Source of the DNA: Endomychus coccineus
Taxonomy: Eukaryota; Arthropoda; Insecta; Coleoptera; Endomychidae
Length of the DNA: 64,000 bases
Assembly: GCA_958510875.1 (NCBI GenBank)
Contig: OY294067.1
Span: 56,618,039 to 56,682,038 of the forward strand
Direction: 5' to 3'
Positions 11,606-23,329 of the stretch are shown here, piece after piece. Within the stretch, counting starts at the first letter, position 1. Every line of letters starts with the position of its first letter. Made by a program: the position numbers and the translations under genes. A model generated the notes under the pieces. The model worked only from the letters and a program-made list of their open reading frames with translations, was not told the origin of the DNA and made no database searches.

Positions 11606-12066
11606 TTTCTAAAAAAAGAGTAAGAGGTCGTATCATCTTTTTGCATAATGTTCTGTGGCCGATTTGAATCATTCATAAGGGTTGAGCTAAGTGGACACGG
11701 CCTCCGATTCATCCCTAAACTCTAAATTAACCCTATTTTCACCCTCTTCTTTTAAGATAACTTTGAATTTATATAAAAATGGGTTTTTTGGGTCGCGTGA
11801 AAAATGAACAATTTTCTATGAAAATGACGAAATTTACCTGATAGAGTTTTCTGGGAAAATGACCTCGGATTCATGTTCAGCGACCCAAAAAAATCATTTT
11901 TTTTGTAAATTCAAAGTTTCCTTAAAAAATAGGGTTAATTTAGCGTTTAGGGGTGAATGGGAGGCTGTGTCCACTCAGCTCAACCCTTACGAAAGATTCA
12001 AATCGGTCACAAAACATTACACAAAAAATTTTTTTTTGATACGACCTTTTGCTTTTTTTTTAGTAA
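11606..12066. mobile_element. Short fold-back element of the GGTCGCTGAA type
   Basis: Imperfect inverted arms (about 11606-11803 and 11875-12066) surround a 70-bp loop. Matched landmarks are GGGTTGAGCTAAGTGGACAC on the left and its complement near 11969-11988, and TTTTTTGGGTCGC on the left against GCGACCCAAAAAA on the right. The GGGTCGC word links it to the larger fold-backs. No coding is present. Confidence 0.7.
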
Positions 12067-12429
12067 GTCGGCCAAAATCCTCAGCTTATAGACTGGACTA
12101 ACAGGAATATTAGAGTAAACAATATGTTATATAATGCAACTCAAGCAAATACTAATCATGTGACAGAAGTTACTCAAGAAGGTCTTGGTGCCAGAACAAT
12201 ACCCTCTATATACAAGGCCTGAGTGCTCGATCGTGACGCCTCTTATGGTATATTGCTGCAATATCGTCAATAAAATAAAAATTTTATTAATTTTTTAGGA
12301 CATAAATAAGGACTTCCTGTTATAACGGGATTGCTTGACGTCAACTAAGTCCTTAGTTGCACTCAATGGGCTATTTTAATCTTAAAAACCGGTTTTCTAA
12401 TGGAACTGTTTGAAATTTTCTTAACAATA

Positions 12430-12920
12430 TGTAATTTAAATTAAGCTCCATGAAAATACGAAATTATTTCTAAAATTCCGTGAACTGTGTGTGATTATGT
12501 AGTATGTGTCGGTGTTGTTAACTAGGACGGAGTGAGCGTAGCGAAAGTAGTATTCTCTCGAATCGGGATGTATGGCACACGGTATGTTTCCGTTTAGTGA
12601 CCAAACGGTGAATACAATCTATTTGTAATTTTGACACCAACTAGATATGGTGCTCGAAATTTACTGACATAAAAATTCAAGGTCGTACTTTTAGCCATTT
12701 TTGAGTTTTTGGGCAGACTCGACGCTATTCGCGTCGGAAGTGTGTTAATTTTCTGGGCGACAGTAGAAGGAAGTAGAACAACACGACGTTCGCTGCCGGT
12801 TTGCTATTGCGACATCCGACAAAGGGCTAGCGCGTTTCGTTGACGCTTTTCACTAATTTAATTAAAACGGGTTTATCCGAAAGGCGGAGTGAGCGTAAAA
12901 AGTAAAATGAACAAATTAAA
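12430..12920. mobile_element. End fragment of the 4.5-6.3 kb element family, inverted
   Basis: Words such as GACAAAGGGCTAGCGC and ATAAAAATTCAAGGTCG are the reverse complement of segments at 4773-4801 and 6000-6030. GCGGAGTGAGCG and GACGGAGTGAGCGTAGCG resemble the flank at 4560-4620. The central hairpin is absent, so this is an outer piece of that family or a deleted copy. Confidence 0.5.
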
Positions 12921-13469
12921 TGAATATAAGATTCTAATTTTCTCTAGCTCACAAGTTATTTTGGTGTAATACACTCGAAAATTAGGTACGGCATTTTAGT
13001 CTGGGTTCACTCAGCAAATATGTCTCATGTTTCCACGATTCAGCGTACATTCAACGTTGTCTAATATATGTTAAAACACATATTAACGAATATTCAACTC
13101 GATGTGATATGCACTGTGTCAACATTAGAGCGAAATGTAATTTACACATTAATAATCACCGCATAAAACGTAGCAGAAATAGCGTTAATTACTGGTGTTC
13201 AACTTTTTTCAATAAACTGATTACTGATTAGAGAGCTCTAACTCGACAATTTCTCAAGGGTCATTAACATTTTTCTTACTGAACATTGTTTTTATATTTT
13301 TAAGGAATTTTTAAATTTTCGGCTCTGATTTAATAGTTTTAAGTTTTTATTCTTCTTTGTTGTATCATAATTTGAATTTGTTTTTTTTTCTTTCTTTTAT
13401 CTTGATGAATGTAAGCCAATACTTGGTATTTAGCATGCATAGATTATTATATTCTATTCTATTCTATCT
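12921..13469. other. Intronic, no recognised feature
   Basis: AT-rich sequence; no coding, hairpin or repeat relation noticed. Confidence 0.4.
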
Positions 13470-13790
13470 ATTCGACGCCAATTTGAAACGAAAGCGGCCG
13501 CATTTGGCAAAGAAAAACGTGCTCTTCCACCAGGACAACACACCGGTGCACAGGTCCGCAGTCGCAATGGCAAAATTACATGAATTGCGCTACTAATTGG
13601 TTCTTCATTCACCAGATTTAGCCCCTGCGATTTTTATCTATTTCCAAGCTTGAATAAATGGCTCGGCGTAAACTTTTTTTGACTCCAACGATGAGGTGTA
13701 TGGATTACGTCGAGAAATAAAATAAGTTTTGACCAAGTAAATCATTTCTTGTTCCATTTTTCACGGACTTTTCAACTTGCCCTCATAGAG
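13470..13790 (+). pseudogene. mariner transposase, C-terminal fragment with 3' inverted repeat
   Basis: The + strand encodes FDANLKRKRPHLAKKNVLFH then QDNTPVHRSA, the region of the second catalytic aspartate in a mariner (DD34D) transposase, then a damaged SPDLAP segment and a shifted C-terminus. It ends at 13770-13787 with a terminal-repeat-like GGACTTTTCAACTTGCCCT. The same terminus is seen at the 5' end of the mariner at 39425-40612 (AACTTTTCACCTTGCCCTT). The N-terminal two thirds are missing, so this is a dead stump in the intron. Confidence 0.8.
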
Positions 13791-13792
13791 GG

Positions 13793-14060
13793 TATTGGCC
13801 AGAATCAGTGAAATGCTTTGGTGATATCAAAAGCTACAGATGGACATTGTCGATATTATTCAATAAATGTCTTCCATACATGTGTTAGATGGGAAAGCAG
13901 ATCTCCTATTGATATTTTCTGACGAAAGCTATATTATTCCGAGTTGAGAGTCCACAATCTAGAACGGAATAAATTAAACATCAGTTATCATAGGATACTT
14001 CTACATCTTGAATTGGAGACTTCTGTGGATCTACATTGTTGCATACATTTGCTTATGGAT
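13793..14060 (-). pseudogene. Non-LTR retrotransposon reverse-transcriptase fragment
   Basis: On the minus strand the peptide PSVAFDITKAFH appears at about 13810-13850. It resembles reverse-transcriptase motif A (AFDISKAFD), in which the aspartate is catalytic; here the second D is H. Upstream words on the same strand (HMYGRHLL) match the LxHVWxxxL segment that usually precedes this motif. Stops and shifts are frequent. It abuts the mariner stump directly. Confidence 0.55.
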
Positions 14061-14606
14061 AAATTTCGAGGTGTAGGAGCATGAAGATAAGTAGGCATAT
14101 TTTTGTGCTCCTGTGACCCGGTATACTCCCGGAAACCGAGATAATTCAACGATTATAATATTCAGATCTTGACACTGAATTCCGGGGCGATATTACACAG
14201 ATACGGCAATTAGTATCGAAATCAAATACAACCATTTTACCGTGTTAACGGAAATAACTAATCAAAATAACATTAACCTAATTAATAATTATGTTTCAGT
14301 GATACTTATTGCATACTTTGTGAGATTGCTGACGACTATTTGATTAATTGATGATTTAGTCGTAATATTATGTTATATTCAAAGTTTGTTAGAATTGAAA
14401 ATTATTGCAACAATTCCAGCAGGTTCATAACACTCTTGATACTCTCCCTGATGAAAAATTTATCTTATTATGATCAATAAACGCAATATGGACAGTTCAG
14501 TTATTTTCATGTTATCATCCTCTAATAAACTATATGACACTGTGGATATACTGTAATACGATAAAACAGAACAATCACCCTTATCCACTAAGAATACTGT
14601 AGAAGT

Positions 14607-14650
14607 TCTGAAGACCTTTCAGCTACCATATTGTCATCATCAGAGTACTT
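14607..14650 (-). ncRNA. Hammerhead-like motif, family B
   Basis: Minus strand: CUGAUGA, a damaged stem II (about 15 nt), GAAA, AGGUCUU and then C. Its flanking word CACTAAGAATACTGTAG matches the other family B copies at 10100-10135 and 25655-25670. Stem II pairing is poor, so activity is doubtful. Confidence 0.4.
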
Positions 14651-14985
14651 GGTAACTGAATGGTTCTCAGTATACTGTAACAGTATTTTTAGTGCTGTAT
14701 CTCTATTAATACTTGAGCGAAATAGTTTCGTTTGAACGCTATGAAAACTTTCCAATAATATTTTCAGTTTTCTTCTGACTTCAAAAAGTGCAATCATACT
14801 CAACATGCTTTCACTCACTACGAATTCTATGGAGTGGATAAGTTTTCACCTATCAAACTTTAAATATTCCAGAATCATACAACTAAGGGAAAATGTACTG
14901 TTTTCAAACAAAGCGTTGATTTTAATTATTATGCAATCATTTGCTACCATTCCACGATGAAAACCACCACTTGGTACTAGGTACT
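14651..14985. other. Intronic, no recognised feature
   Basis: AT-rich; nothing supported. Confidence 0.4.
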
Positions 14986-14989
14986 AAGT

Positions 14990-16060
14990 GTAATATGGCT
15001 CACGTTCCTCTTGGACTTTCGCCAAAGCAATTGATAGGAATTTTACTTCCACTTCATTCCCTCCTCTAACCAAAGATGATGGCACACAGGCTACTACACC
15101 AAAAGAAAAACCCAACCTTTCTGCTGGAATGTTTGCAGCAAATTCAAATTTGGATCCACAAGAAAAGGACCCTCCTAATATTGCTGCCATCGATAGCCAC
15201 ATGTCTGAAATTGTCTTTCATCAGCGCATAATTAGGCGCATTCTGCTTGATCTCAATACCAAAATCTATGGGGCCAAACGGAATTGCAACTGTCGTCCTC
15301 AAGGATGTGCGCCTGAATTAACACCAGTTTTCTGCAAGTTATTTACCCTTTATAAAACTTAATGTCATTCCTTCAAACTGGAAGACAACTAGAGTGCAAC
15401 AAATTCCGAAAAAAGGAAAGAAGACCCTTCCTAATAATTAAAGACCCATTGCACTATTATCTGTGATCTCTTAACTGACGGAGAAAGCAATCAACATCGA
15501 GCTAAGCAAATACCTAGAGAGCTACAAAATCAAAAAATCAAGTAAAAAAATGACCGGCAATGTGGTTTTCGTCAGCAGAGATCAACAGGACACCTGCTTG
15601 CCTACGTAATACATGTATGGCAGAAATCTATTCAACAACATGGGGAATCTCTAGCTGTAGCATGGGATATCTCCAAAGAATTTGACCGAGCCTGGCACCA
15701 AAGGCTTCTTGAGAAACTTCCGTCGTATGGGTTTCCGCCTCAACTTTGTCGCTTACTATCGAATTTTCTCTCAGATAGATCACAGAGATGGTTGACAGAA
15801 TATCCTCCGATACAATGGCTATAAACGATGGGGTTCTACAGGAACTTGTCTTGGTACCAACTTTGTTTCTGCTCCATATCATCGATCTGCTGGAAGTGAC
15901 CACATGTCTCTCTTTACCTAGTGAGGTCTTTTCCCATACCTAAACCTCGAAACCTTCAAGAAAAATACGAATGCCTATCTCCTGTCCCTACATTCCACTG
16001 CTGACGCACACGATGTTCTTCGAACATTATCGGTTTCTCTTTTGTGTAGTAAAGTATATA
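14990..16060 (+). pseudogene. Non-LTR retrotransposon, decayed (family L1, copy 1)
   Basis: The + strand encodes, with stops, the linker and reverse transcriptase of a jockey/CR1-like element. Visible are a segment ending in PELTPVFCKLFTLYKT, then ESLAVAWDISKEFDRAWHQR (motif A region; the usual form is DISKAFDRVWH), then LLSNFLSDRS, and near 15945-16030 the C-terminal words FKKNTNAYLLSLHSTADAHD. The YxDD region is deleted. The intact parent would copy its RNA into DNA at a nicked target. Copies 2 and 3 lie at 20930-22410 and 23330-23990 and a minus-strand piece at 43290-43570. The clade is uncertain. Confidence 0.75.
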
Positions 16061-16179
16061 AAAAGGTTTGTTTTTGCATGCGCATAGCAGAAGCTTAAAC
16101 GAAAAAAATACATTCATTCAGTCTTTGATTGATGCTAATTCTATTTATACACTCCTATTCCAGTTCCTTCTGTTTTAGA

Positions 16180-16800
16180 ACCATCTCTTAACCGTTTAAT
16201 GTGAGTCTTGGTAAGGGGTCTTTGTCCCATTCACTTTTGGACAAAATTCTTTCATAAAGCTATACGTTTTTATGATCCTATTCTTGGCATGTCCCAGGTT
16301 TGCTGATATCCAGAGAGGGATTGATACTTCCGTTTGGTGATTGCCTCTGGTCATTCTGTTCCTTATTTTCCACTATGGAGAGGTTTAGAATTACTCCAAA
16401 GTTGCCGTTGGGCACTTTCTCATTGAAACTGATATTCATACATAGGCTAGTTTTTGGGTTTTCGATAGATTTATCTCTGTACTAGCCAGATTAGGTTCCA
16501 AACCACTGCCAAATAAGCGACGATCGGTCTCACTATTGAAATGCCTATCCACTGCTGATTACTTGGTTTGCATACCCATGTTTTTACACAGCTTCTGCCG
16601 ACCATTAGGACTTTTGTGGGTTTGTTGCTTGGTTACTTTTCATGCTAGTTCCAAAGGAGCTTTTTGTCTATTATTATTCCCAGATATGTGACCGCTGTAT
16701 TCCATCCAATAACGCTTCCTTCTAATTGGATGGCTCTCGAGTTCAGATTTCTTTTCCTTGTAAAGGCAACTAGGGTGGTGTTTTTGGCCAATGAAACTTC
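16180..16800 (-). pseudogene. Non-LTR retrotransposon reverse-transcriptase thumb region
   Basis: Minus-strand translation contains VTYLGIIIDKKLLW near 16670, the motif that follows the catalytic palm in non-LTR reverse transcriptases (GxVxYLGxxxDxxLxW). Further downstream on that strand is a long stretch with words such as KTWVCKPS and IVAYLAVVW. It differs from the adjacent + strand element, so this is a second, oppositely oriented insertion. Several stops show decay. Confidence 0.6.
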
Positions 16801-16844
16801 GAGTTATGAATATTCTTATATAAATAACTCGTAATCAAAAAGGC

Positions 16845-17115
16845 CGAAGATTAAAAAACCTAAATAAGTTGAATGTGATGATTGTAGTGCTGCTTATATA
16901 GGACATGAGGGCAGAAACTGCAGCATAAGTTTTCAAGAAGAAACCTTCAAAAACAGAACTCAAATTACAGGAATCATCATTATTTTATTCCGGACATTCT
17001 ACGTATTCAGGAGCGAGATCATCTAAATATTTTGGAATCAATAGAAATTCTAAAGCATAGTAAAGAGAATAGTAATTCAATATTAAATAAATATTGTAGC
17101 ATATTCAAGAATTAA
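16845..17115 (+). pseudogene. PLE GIY-YIG fragment next to a splice acceptor
   Basis: The + strand gives VECDDCSAAYIGHEGRN, the CxxC/YIG part of a Penelope-like GIY-YIG domain, followed by a damaged C-terminus whose last words (SIEIL then NSILNKY-like) match those at 9600-9690. The fragment ends about 30 bp before the desaturase exon at 17145, leaving just room for the branch and polypyrimidine tract. Confidence 0.65.
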
Positions 17116-17144
17116 ATATGTATTAAATTGTATTTTTTTTTCAG

Positions 17145-17330
17145 GATTTATCCTCTGCTGTTTCCAATTTTTGTACTACTTCTTCCAGTTGGGATTCCAA
17201 TGTACTATTGGAATGAAACGCTGTGGAATTCATTCTGGGTGAATTTCAATTCAAGATTCAGCATAACTCTCAATATTGCCTTTTTCGTCAACAGTGTGGC
17301 GCACATGTGGGGACAGAAGCCTTATGATAA
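17145..17330 (+). CDS. Acyl-CoA desaturase gene A, exon with transmembrane pair
   Basis: The acceptor is a run of T ending in CAG at 17144, and the split codon AG|G joins the exon at 770-975. The translation IYPLLFPIFVLLLPVGIPMY is the first hydrophobic segment, followed by a loop (YWNETLWNSFW) and a second hydrophobic stretch ending in NSVAHMWGQKPYDK. The NSxAHxWGxxPYD motif is diagnostic for animal acyl-CoA desaturases and supplies another metal-binding histidine. The donor GTAAGT begins at 17331 and splits a lysine codon (AA|A) that is completed at 22455. The exon is 186 bp and intact. Confidence 0.93.
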
Positions 17331-18071
17331 GTAAGTATCTAACTACGGTCGTGTTCTTATTCTAACAGAGTATACAATACACATCAGGTATCCTGTTTTC
17401 TTCAAAAACTAGATCCACATGCTAAGCTAATGAGCAAGTCGGGAGGGGCGTCATAAAGTTCAATGTGTCACTGGAATCAAACCATGTTTATATACTGTTC
17501 AACCAAATATTTGACGTATACTTCAGTTCTATGGTTTTTTATTTGTTTTTGATATTAGTTTCATGTAATTTTTTTCTTCCATGATCGTGGATAGACACGT
17601 CAGTAAATATGCATTCTGGGACTGCGTGCTCAGTGGTGGTCACATGGAATATATCGTTTTGTTTCAGTTTATGTCCGATAAATTAAAATAAATTATTTGG
17701 AAACGCGCAGCAATTGCAATAAAAATTGAAAATAGCTATACTCAAAACTCAACAAAGACAATTTAATATAGTGAATAGTGACTAAAAGCAATTTCTCAAT
17801 CTACTACCCTGTGGAAGAAAGAGTAAACCAAGTAGAGGTAAATAAAATAATGCATGTATGAAAATTTATGTCTTAAGAAGATGAAATGAATCAACGTTGA
17901 AATGAATGAAAGAAAACATGAACGATTAAGTCACGTAATATATGACAATGATACAATGGATTATGAAGATGTAGTCAAAATAGAAACGATGATGGAGGCT
18001 TTGTCATAGATGATGATGATACGGTGGAGAGTTCCTCTGAAGGCGATGAAAGATGAAATAGAATAGGCTTC
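17331..18071. other. Intron of desaturase A, no recognised feature
   Basis: Beginning of the 5.1-kb second visible intron; no element identified in this part. Confidence 0.4.
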
Positions 18072-18162
18072 AGACCCCGGGGCCCACAATGGGTCCAACT
18101 AAGTGGCCCAAATGTATTTGGGGCTTAAGCCCCCTCCCCTCGAATGATGATGATGATGATGA
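18072..18162 (+). mobile_element. 3' tail of a non-LTR element ending in (GAT)n
   Basis: ACCCCGGGGCCCACAATGGG followed by a TCCAACTAAGTGGCC-like segment and a GATGATGATGATGATGAT end. It resembles the 3' ends at 57580-57661 and, reversed, 25722-25800 (GGxCCCA..AATC..GTGG/GTCT words). Microsatellite-like 3' tails instead of poly(A) are known for I-like non-LTR elements. Only the tail is present. Confidence 0.5.
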
Positions 18163-18790
18163 CCTGTGAAGTCCGTTCAAGTGCTACAATAAACACCAAC
18201 ATTCACAAAAACACCTGACGTGGATAACTCTAAATACCAACTAAATTTAAATATTTCAATTATAAACATGAGGTTCATTTTATCTTTCTACCTCTTATTT
18301 GATAATCTACAATGGTAGATCTTGGAACGAACATTACAGTACAGGGAAGTCCTATATTGATCTGTCAAGCTTAGATGGATGTCTACCCCTTATATAAGCC
18401 GTACTGTGAAATGGTGGAAGAGTATCGTTTATCATTAAATTTGGTAACGACATCAAAAGTTACAAACGCGGTCCATTAATACAATAAAACAGTAACAGAT
18501 TTTAGAAAAACATCTTGGAAACATAGATAAAGACTGAAATTCAACTGACAAAAGTCCTTCAAAGCTAACCCTCCACATAAGCAAACCGACCGTCTATCGA
18601 AAAAACAAGGCCATACGCTGAAAGCAGTCGAATTTTCGAAAAAAAATACGACGAAAAGTTTCCACTTGTTACAGAAAATTCAGCTTTGTGATGCAGAGAG
18701 CACATGAAAAATATCAACACAATATGTGAAGGTTGTGACAATACACCAATGTACGGAAGCGCTCAATGGCCATATATATAATTTGTTTTT
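18163..18790. other. Intronic, no recognised feature
   Basis: No coding or repeat signal noticed. Confidence 0.4.
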
Positions 18791-18791
18791 A

Positions 18792-18954
18792 ATTTCGATT
18801 ATAATCTCGGAAAACCGACTTTAATTTCCAAATTCCGACGTTAATCACGGAAGTCCTACTTTAGTTTCGGAATTCCGACTTTAATCTTGGAATTCCGACG
18901 TTAATCTTGGAATTCCGACGTTAATCTCGGAATTCCGACTTTTCTCGGAATTCC
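18792..18954 (+). repeat. 20-bp minisatellite, about 8 copies
   Basis: Tandem units of exactly 20 bp with consensus GGAATTCCGACGTTAATCTC. The 3' copies are almost identical and the 5' copies are diverged. The unit contains the palindrome GGAATTCC, so every repeat carries an EcoRI-type site. Confidence 0.85.
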
Positions 18955-19246
18955 ATTTTCAAAGACAAGTCATCAGGTTTCCTAGGTTTTATTATAATTT
19001 AATAACCCCATTCGTAGGTTTTAATATCAATATATCATAAAATCAAGTACAGATGCTCACCTTCCTGTACACCACTGATGTAAGTAATAAGTCGGTTAAT
19101 TGGTTTTATTGGATGAAGGGACGCAGGTACCTGCATAGTGTCTAAAGAAAATGTATTTTTTCTATATATTGTAAGAACTACTCCAAACAAACATTTTAAC
19201 ATTTTGTATTTGTTTATTTTGTGTGTTTCAATTTGGCAAGGTAAAT
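18955..19246. other. Intronic, no recognised feature
   Basis: AT-rich; nothing supported. Confidence 0.4.
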
Positions 19247-19480
19247 CTAGAACGCCCTGTTAAAGATGTTGGTTTCAAAGCATCCATTTATACATATTCC
19301 ATATGGCTTCAATTTTTCATAGGAATCCATGTGCCAGAGGTAATTTGGGCCTTTCTTATAATATTGCCTTCTCCGAAGTCTCTTTCTTTTCCTCACTTCA
19401 ACTCCAATATATGTAACAATTCGCTTACTACTTCCTGTGTAACGATTAGGATGTTTTGTATGCATCGCAAATGCATCCAT
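19247..19480 (-). pseudogene. Fragment of an integrase-core (rve-like) transposon protein
   Basis: The minus strand encodes KGPNYLWHMDSYEKLKPYGI then a short CINGCFE segment. I recognise the pattern GPNxxWHxDGYDKLKPYGFxIHG, the start of an integrase-type catalytic domain found in multicopy animal proteins, where the D of WHxD is the first catalytic residue. Upstream is a basic stretch (KRKRLRRRQYYKK). The frame ends soon after, so only about 70 residues remain. The superfamily is from memory of the motif only. Confidence 0.5.
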
Positions 19481-20929
19481 CTATATCTGTCTAATTGCCT
19501 GCATTTATTGACTTAATTTTCCAGAAATTGTATAACGTCTTCAATTCGAAAAAGGTTTAATTTCGATAATACACGTCTTAAAGTTCTTACCGATATTGTA
19601 ATATTATGAAGACGCCTTGAAAATTCTAATATTTCTTTCTATTCGAATCCATATGAACATTATTTTCCAACTAATTCGACCCTATTGTCATTCTAGAAGA
19701 AACAGCAATTAACTTGTGAACCTGTCGTCAATATATTCATATATTGCAGAACTAGTATAATATATACAGGCTTATACTAAGACGATTTAATCAAAATCGC
19801 TGGTATAACCATAAAAAGTCGGAATTTGAAAAAAATATGTGGCCTTTCAACGCTCTTGTACCAATGTGCATTATGTGCTTTACTTAACTTCTCAGTTCGA
19901 GAAATAAAAAATACTACTCTTCTTGAACTTTGTTGGTTGACCTCGTTCTCAAAATCCTCCCAGCACCAGAATACTTTCCTTATATTCTGCCCAGCGCAAT
20001 AATTATACTAACCCCTGGTAAGTTTGAGCAAACTCCTATGAGTATTCACTCGTAGTTACGCAGTCTCTGAATTAAGTCACAAAGTGAACGCTGCTGGTCA
20101 CCCTCCCTCATCGTACAAGAGATACACTGTTCGACCAGTAACTTCAGAATACATAATACCTCAATGTTTATTAGAATATAATACTGTTTTCCATCTATTT
20201 TTCCGTATTATGTTGCAGTTCCTGTTGGAACCAATTGTTAATCGCTATCAATAACAATAACAATCTCATCGGTAGTCCTTATAAGTGCAAGTTATTTTAT
20301 AAACACGCACATGCCTAACAATATTCAATAGTGAAAAGTGATAAACTTCTCCTCATTGTCATCACTAGGACGTTACAAAAATACAGCTATAACATAATGT
20401 GCGTTCCAGACACAGTAACACGACCCACATTAGTCCACACCCTCCCATTACGTTTGAATTATAGCTAAAAGAAATCTAATTTACCTTGCTAACCAAATCA
20501 ATAGTACTAAACATGCCGCCTCAGGTTTGATTATGTCATAACGTACAGTGAGCATATGACTAATGAATACGATTTGAAAGCTAGAAAAGGGCTTGTCGGG
20601 AACAGCGATTTAGTAATTGAGGGTGAGTTGGGTTTGCGTTGGAATCAATAAATTAAATGTTTGTTCATAATGCGAATACTTATTCATATGCTTTTTCTCG
20701 GAAACAGCTTCACCAGATTATTTTAGACCTCCCTCTCCAATATTATACGTAGTCACAATATTTTGACCCCCCCTACTACTATCTTATAATTGATGCATTT
20801 TCTTAAATAATTTCACATATTCATTATAACATTTATTATATTACATGTGTATGTAAACGTATCAAACATTTTTATAAAAAGTATCAGAAACTGAATGAAA
20901 TAGGAAATCAGATAATAATTGAGCGAGTT
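19481..20929. other. Intronic, no recognised feature
   Basis: AT-rich sequence with no convincing coding or repeat structure. Confidence 0.4.
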
Positions 20930-22410
20930 GATCACTTTTCTCGAATGTCCATCCACTACAGCTCACACCATCCTTGAACATCTTCTATCAACGAACACTG
21001 ATAATTTCGCTGATTAATCGATCCGTTCTTGCACTCTGCATTTTCCGACATATGACATCAACCAGAACCACTTTTGAGTATGCGAAAGAACATCTTTTAA
21101 TTTTGCAGGTTGTTTGATTCCTGTCCGATTCTGGAACAACAATAATATACCAAAAGGCTAAGAGGACCGACGGAATTCTGCCTACTATTATCAAGGAATG
21201 TGCCTCAGTTTTCTGCAGGTTGTTTACCATTTTCTACCAAATTGGTGTTTCCTTCCAGTTGAAAGACAGATAGAGAGTGCAACCAATTCCAAAAAAGGAA
21301 CGAAAACCGTTCTAATAATTATAGGCGTTCGCACTGTGATTTCTTAAGAAATGAGTAAAGCAAACAATATCGAGTTCATCCAATACCTAGAGAGCTAAAA
21401 ATTGTGAATGACCCACAATATTGCTTTCGTCAAGGAGACTTGATTGCCTGTAACACATATACGGCATACATCTATTGAAAGATATAGAAAATTTCTAGCT
21501 GTAGCATTCGATATATCCAAAGCATCCAGAGTCTTGCATCAAGTCCTTCCTGGGGACTTCTTAAGGTTTGTCGGATCAACTTTGTTTTCCTCTCAGATAG
21601 ATCACTCCATGTAGTGGTTGACGAAGTCTCTTCCGATACAATGGCTATTAACGCTTGTGTTTCTCAAGGATCTGTCTTGGTCGCAACTTTTTTTCAGCTC
21701 CATATCAACTATCTGAATATCTGTCAACGTTTTAAAATGTGAATCTGATGATCTAGTAAGGTTTTCTCCAGGAAGACGGATCACACAATCAGATACAACT
21801 ATTCCTATGAAGTCCTCCATATCCATGCTCGGTATCACCATCAACAGCACGCTTCACAAAAACTCGATTTTGTATTCTTTATTAAGAACTACTATACATC
21901 CTAGAAGCTCCTCATTATCTATAAATCACAGGTTCGACATATCCTGGAGTCCTGTTTTCATGTTGGGAGTTCAGCTCTAAAACATAAGCTGAAGTTCTTA
22001 TATCCAGAAGAGAGAGCTATTCGTATGTTTGGTAATGTCACACACGAATTCATTAACCTTTCTGGAACATCGTAGAAAGTTGGACAATCTCTTCTTTTTG
22101 TATAGATATTTCCATGGTCGGTGTTCATCAGAAATCTCGTTTGTTATTCTACCACGAGATTCCAGGTAGGCGGACTAGATGAGCTCAAGCAGACACCCCT
22201 TTATTGTCAAGCTGGTGGATACCTGCCGAACTTCTTATTATCCGGCTCCTTTTTTTTATCGATCGGCGAAGTTTTGGAACTCTTTGACTAGTAAGCTTCT
22301 CCTTATGCGTATAATCTATAAACTTTCAAGAAAATGTTCAATGCCCATCTCCTTATCCAACATTCCACCGCTTGCTCACACGATGTGTAATCGAAATTTA
22401 AAAAAAAATT
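20930..22410 (+). pseudogene. Non-LTR retrotransposon, decayed (family L1, copy 2)
   Basis: The + strand shows damaged versions of the same protein as copy 1: IIKECASVFCRLF near 21190, damaged motif A around 21500, then at 22230-22405 the C-terminus FYRSAKFWNSLTSK ... PISLSNIPPLAHTMCNRNL. The FWNSL motif and the short tail after it are typical of the C-terminal end of this group. Many stops and shifts. It ends about 45 bp before the last exon of desaturase A. Confidence 0.7.
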
Positions 22411-22454
22411 GATTATATACAATTCAATATTTCTTACGTTACTATTCGTTTCAG

Positions 22455-22782
22455 ATTCATCAGCCCAGTTGAGAACTTGGGAGTAGCATTAGCAACCCTA
22501 GGAGAAGGATGGCACAACTACCATCATGTATTTCCATGGGACTATCGAGCGGGCGAACTTGGAAATGCTTATAATCCTTCAACCACATTTATCAACTTCT
22601 TCGCTAAACTTGGATGGGCTTACGATTTGAAATCCGTTTCGAACGAAATGATATCGAGAAGGGCCAACAAATCCGGTGACGGCAGCCATCATGAAAACAA
22701 TGTTTGGGGCTACGGAGATGCGGATATTGAAAATGAAGATTTAGTGGAATTAGAAGCTATGAAAACCCATAGAGATGAATGA
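22455..22782 (+). CDS. Acyl-CoA desaturase gene A, last coding exon
   Basis: The acceptor is GTTTCAG ending at 22454. The translation after the completed lysine codon is FISPVENLGVALATLGEGWH, with NYHHVFPWDY next. The third histidine box is HNYHH, preceded by GEGWH and followed by PWDYRAGELG, all canonical for animal acyl-CoA desaturases. A hydrophilic tail of about 55 residues (SRRANKSGDGSHHENN, then acidic) ends at TGA 22780-22782, longer than the minimal family tail. Reading is intact, and together with the two upstream exons about 240 residues are visible, so gene A appears functional over the part seen. Confidence 0.94.
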
Positions 22783-22975
22783 TTATTGTCCATTATGTTC
22801 AGTATTAGTAGCCAGTGTTATTCATTAGATGTACCTATGCTTTGGAGTATTTATGAAATATGTTCCGATATTGTACATGTTACAAATTCCATAAAAATCT
22901 CTATTGACTTGAATTTACAAATACTATATATTTAAAACAATATTTTTATTTAATATAATTCGTATATCAATGTTG

Positions 22976-22981
22976 AATAAA
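22976..22981 (+). terminator. Polyadenylation signal AATAAA of desaturase A
   Basis: AATAAA lies 194 bp after the stop codon, followed by a GTGTCTCTCTC stretch that could serve as the downstream element. It is the clearest such hexamer in the 3' flank. Confidence 0.6.
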
Positions 22982-23329
22982 CGCCTGTGTCTCTCTCTTT
23001 CCTATATCTTAATATAGTCTACGTGGAAAAAATATAATAGATGATAACTCTTCCTAAATAGTAAACTTGACAGAGGCAAAATATTTTCAACTCGGTTGTT
23101 CTGTTCTACATCATGAGATCCGATATGTATCTTAGATGTATAATGTATATTCAATTTCTCTATTGATAGTCCAGACACTTTAGGATTTTGCCTGGGAAGT
23201 TTTGGAGGAGTTTTTTTCCTATTCCTCATTATGTTGATTGTTGCGTTGCTAAACACGTATTTCAAGTCAAGTTTGCCATCTCCCAACTCTCCTGTTTTAT
23301 CTGGTTCTCCTCAGTTTTCCCTAGTATAT

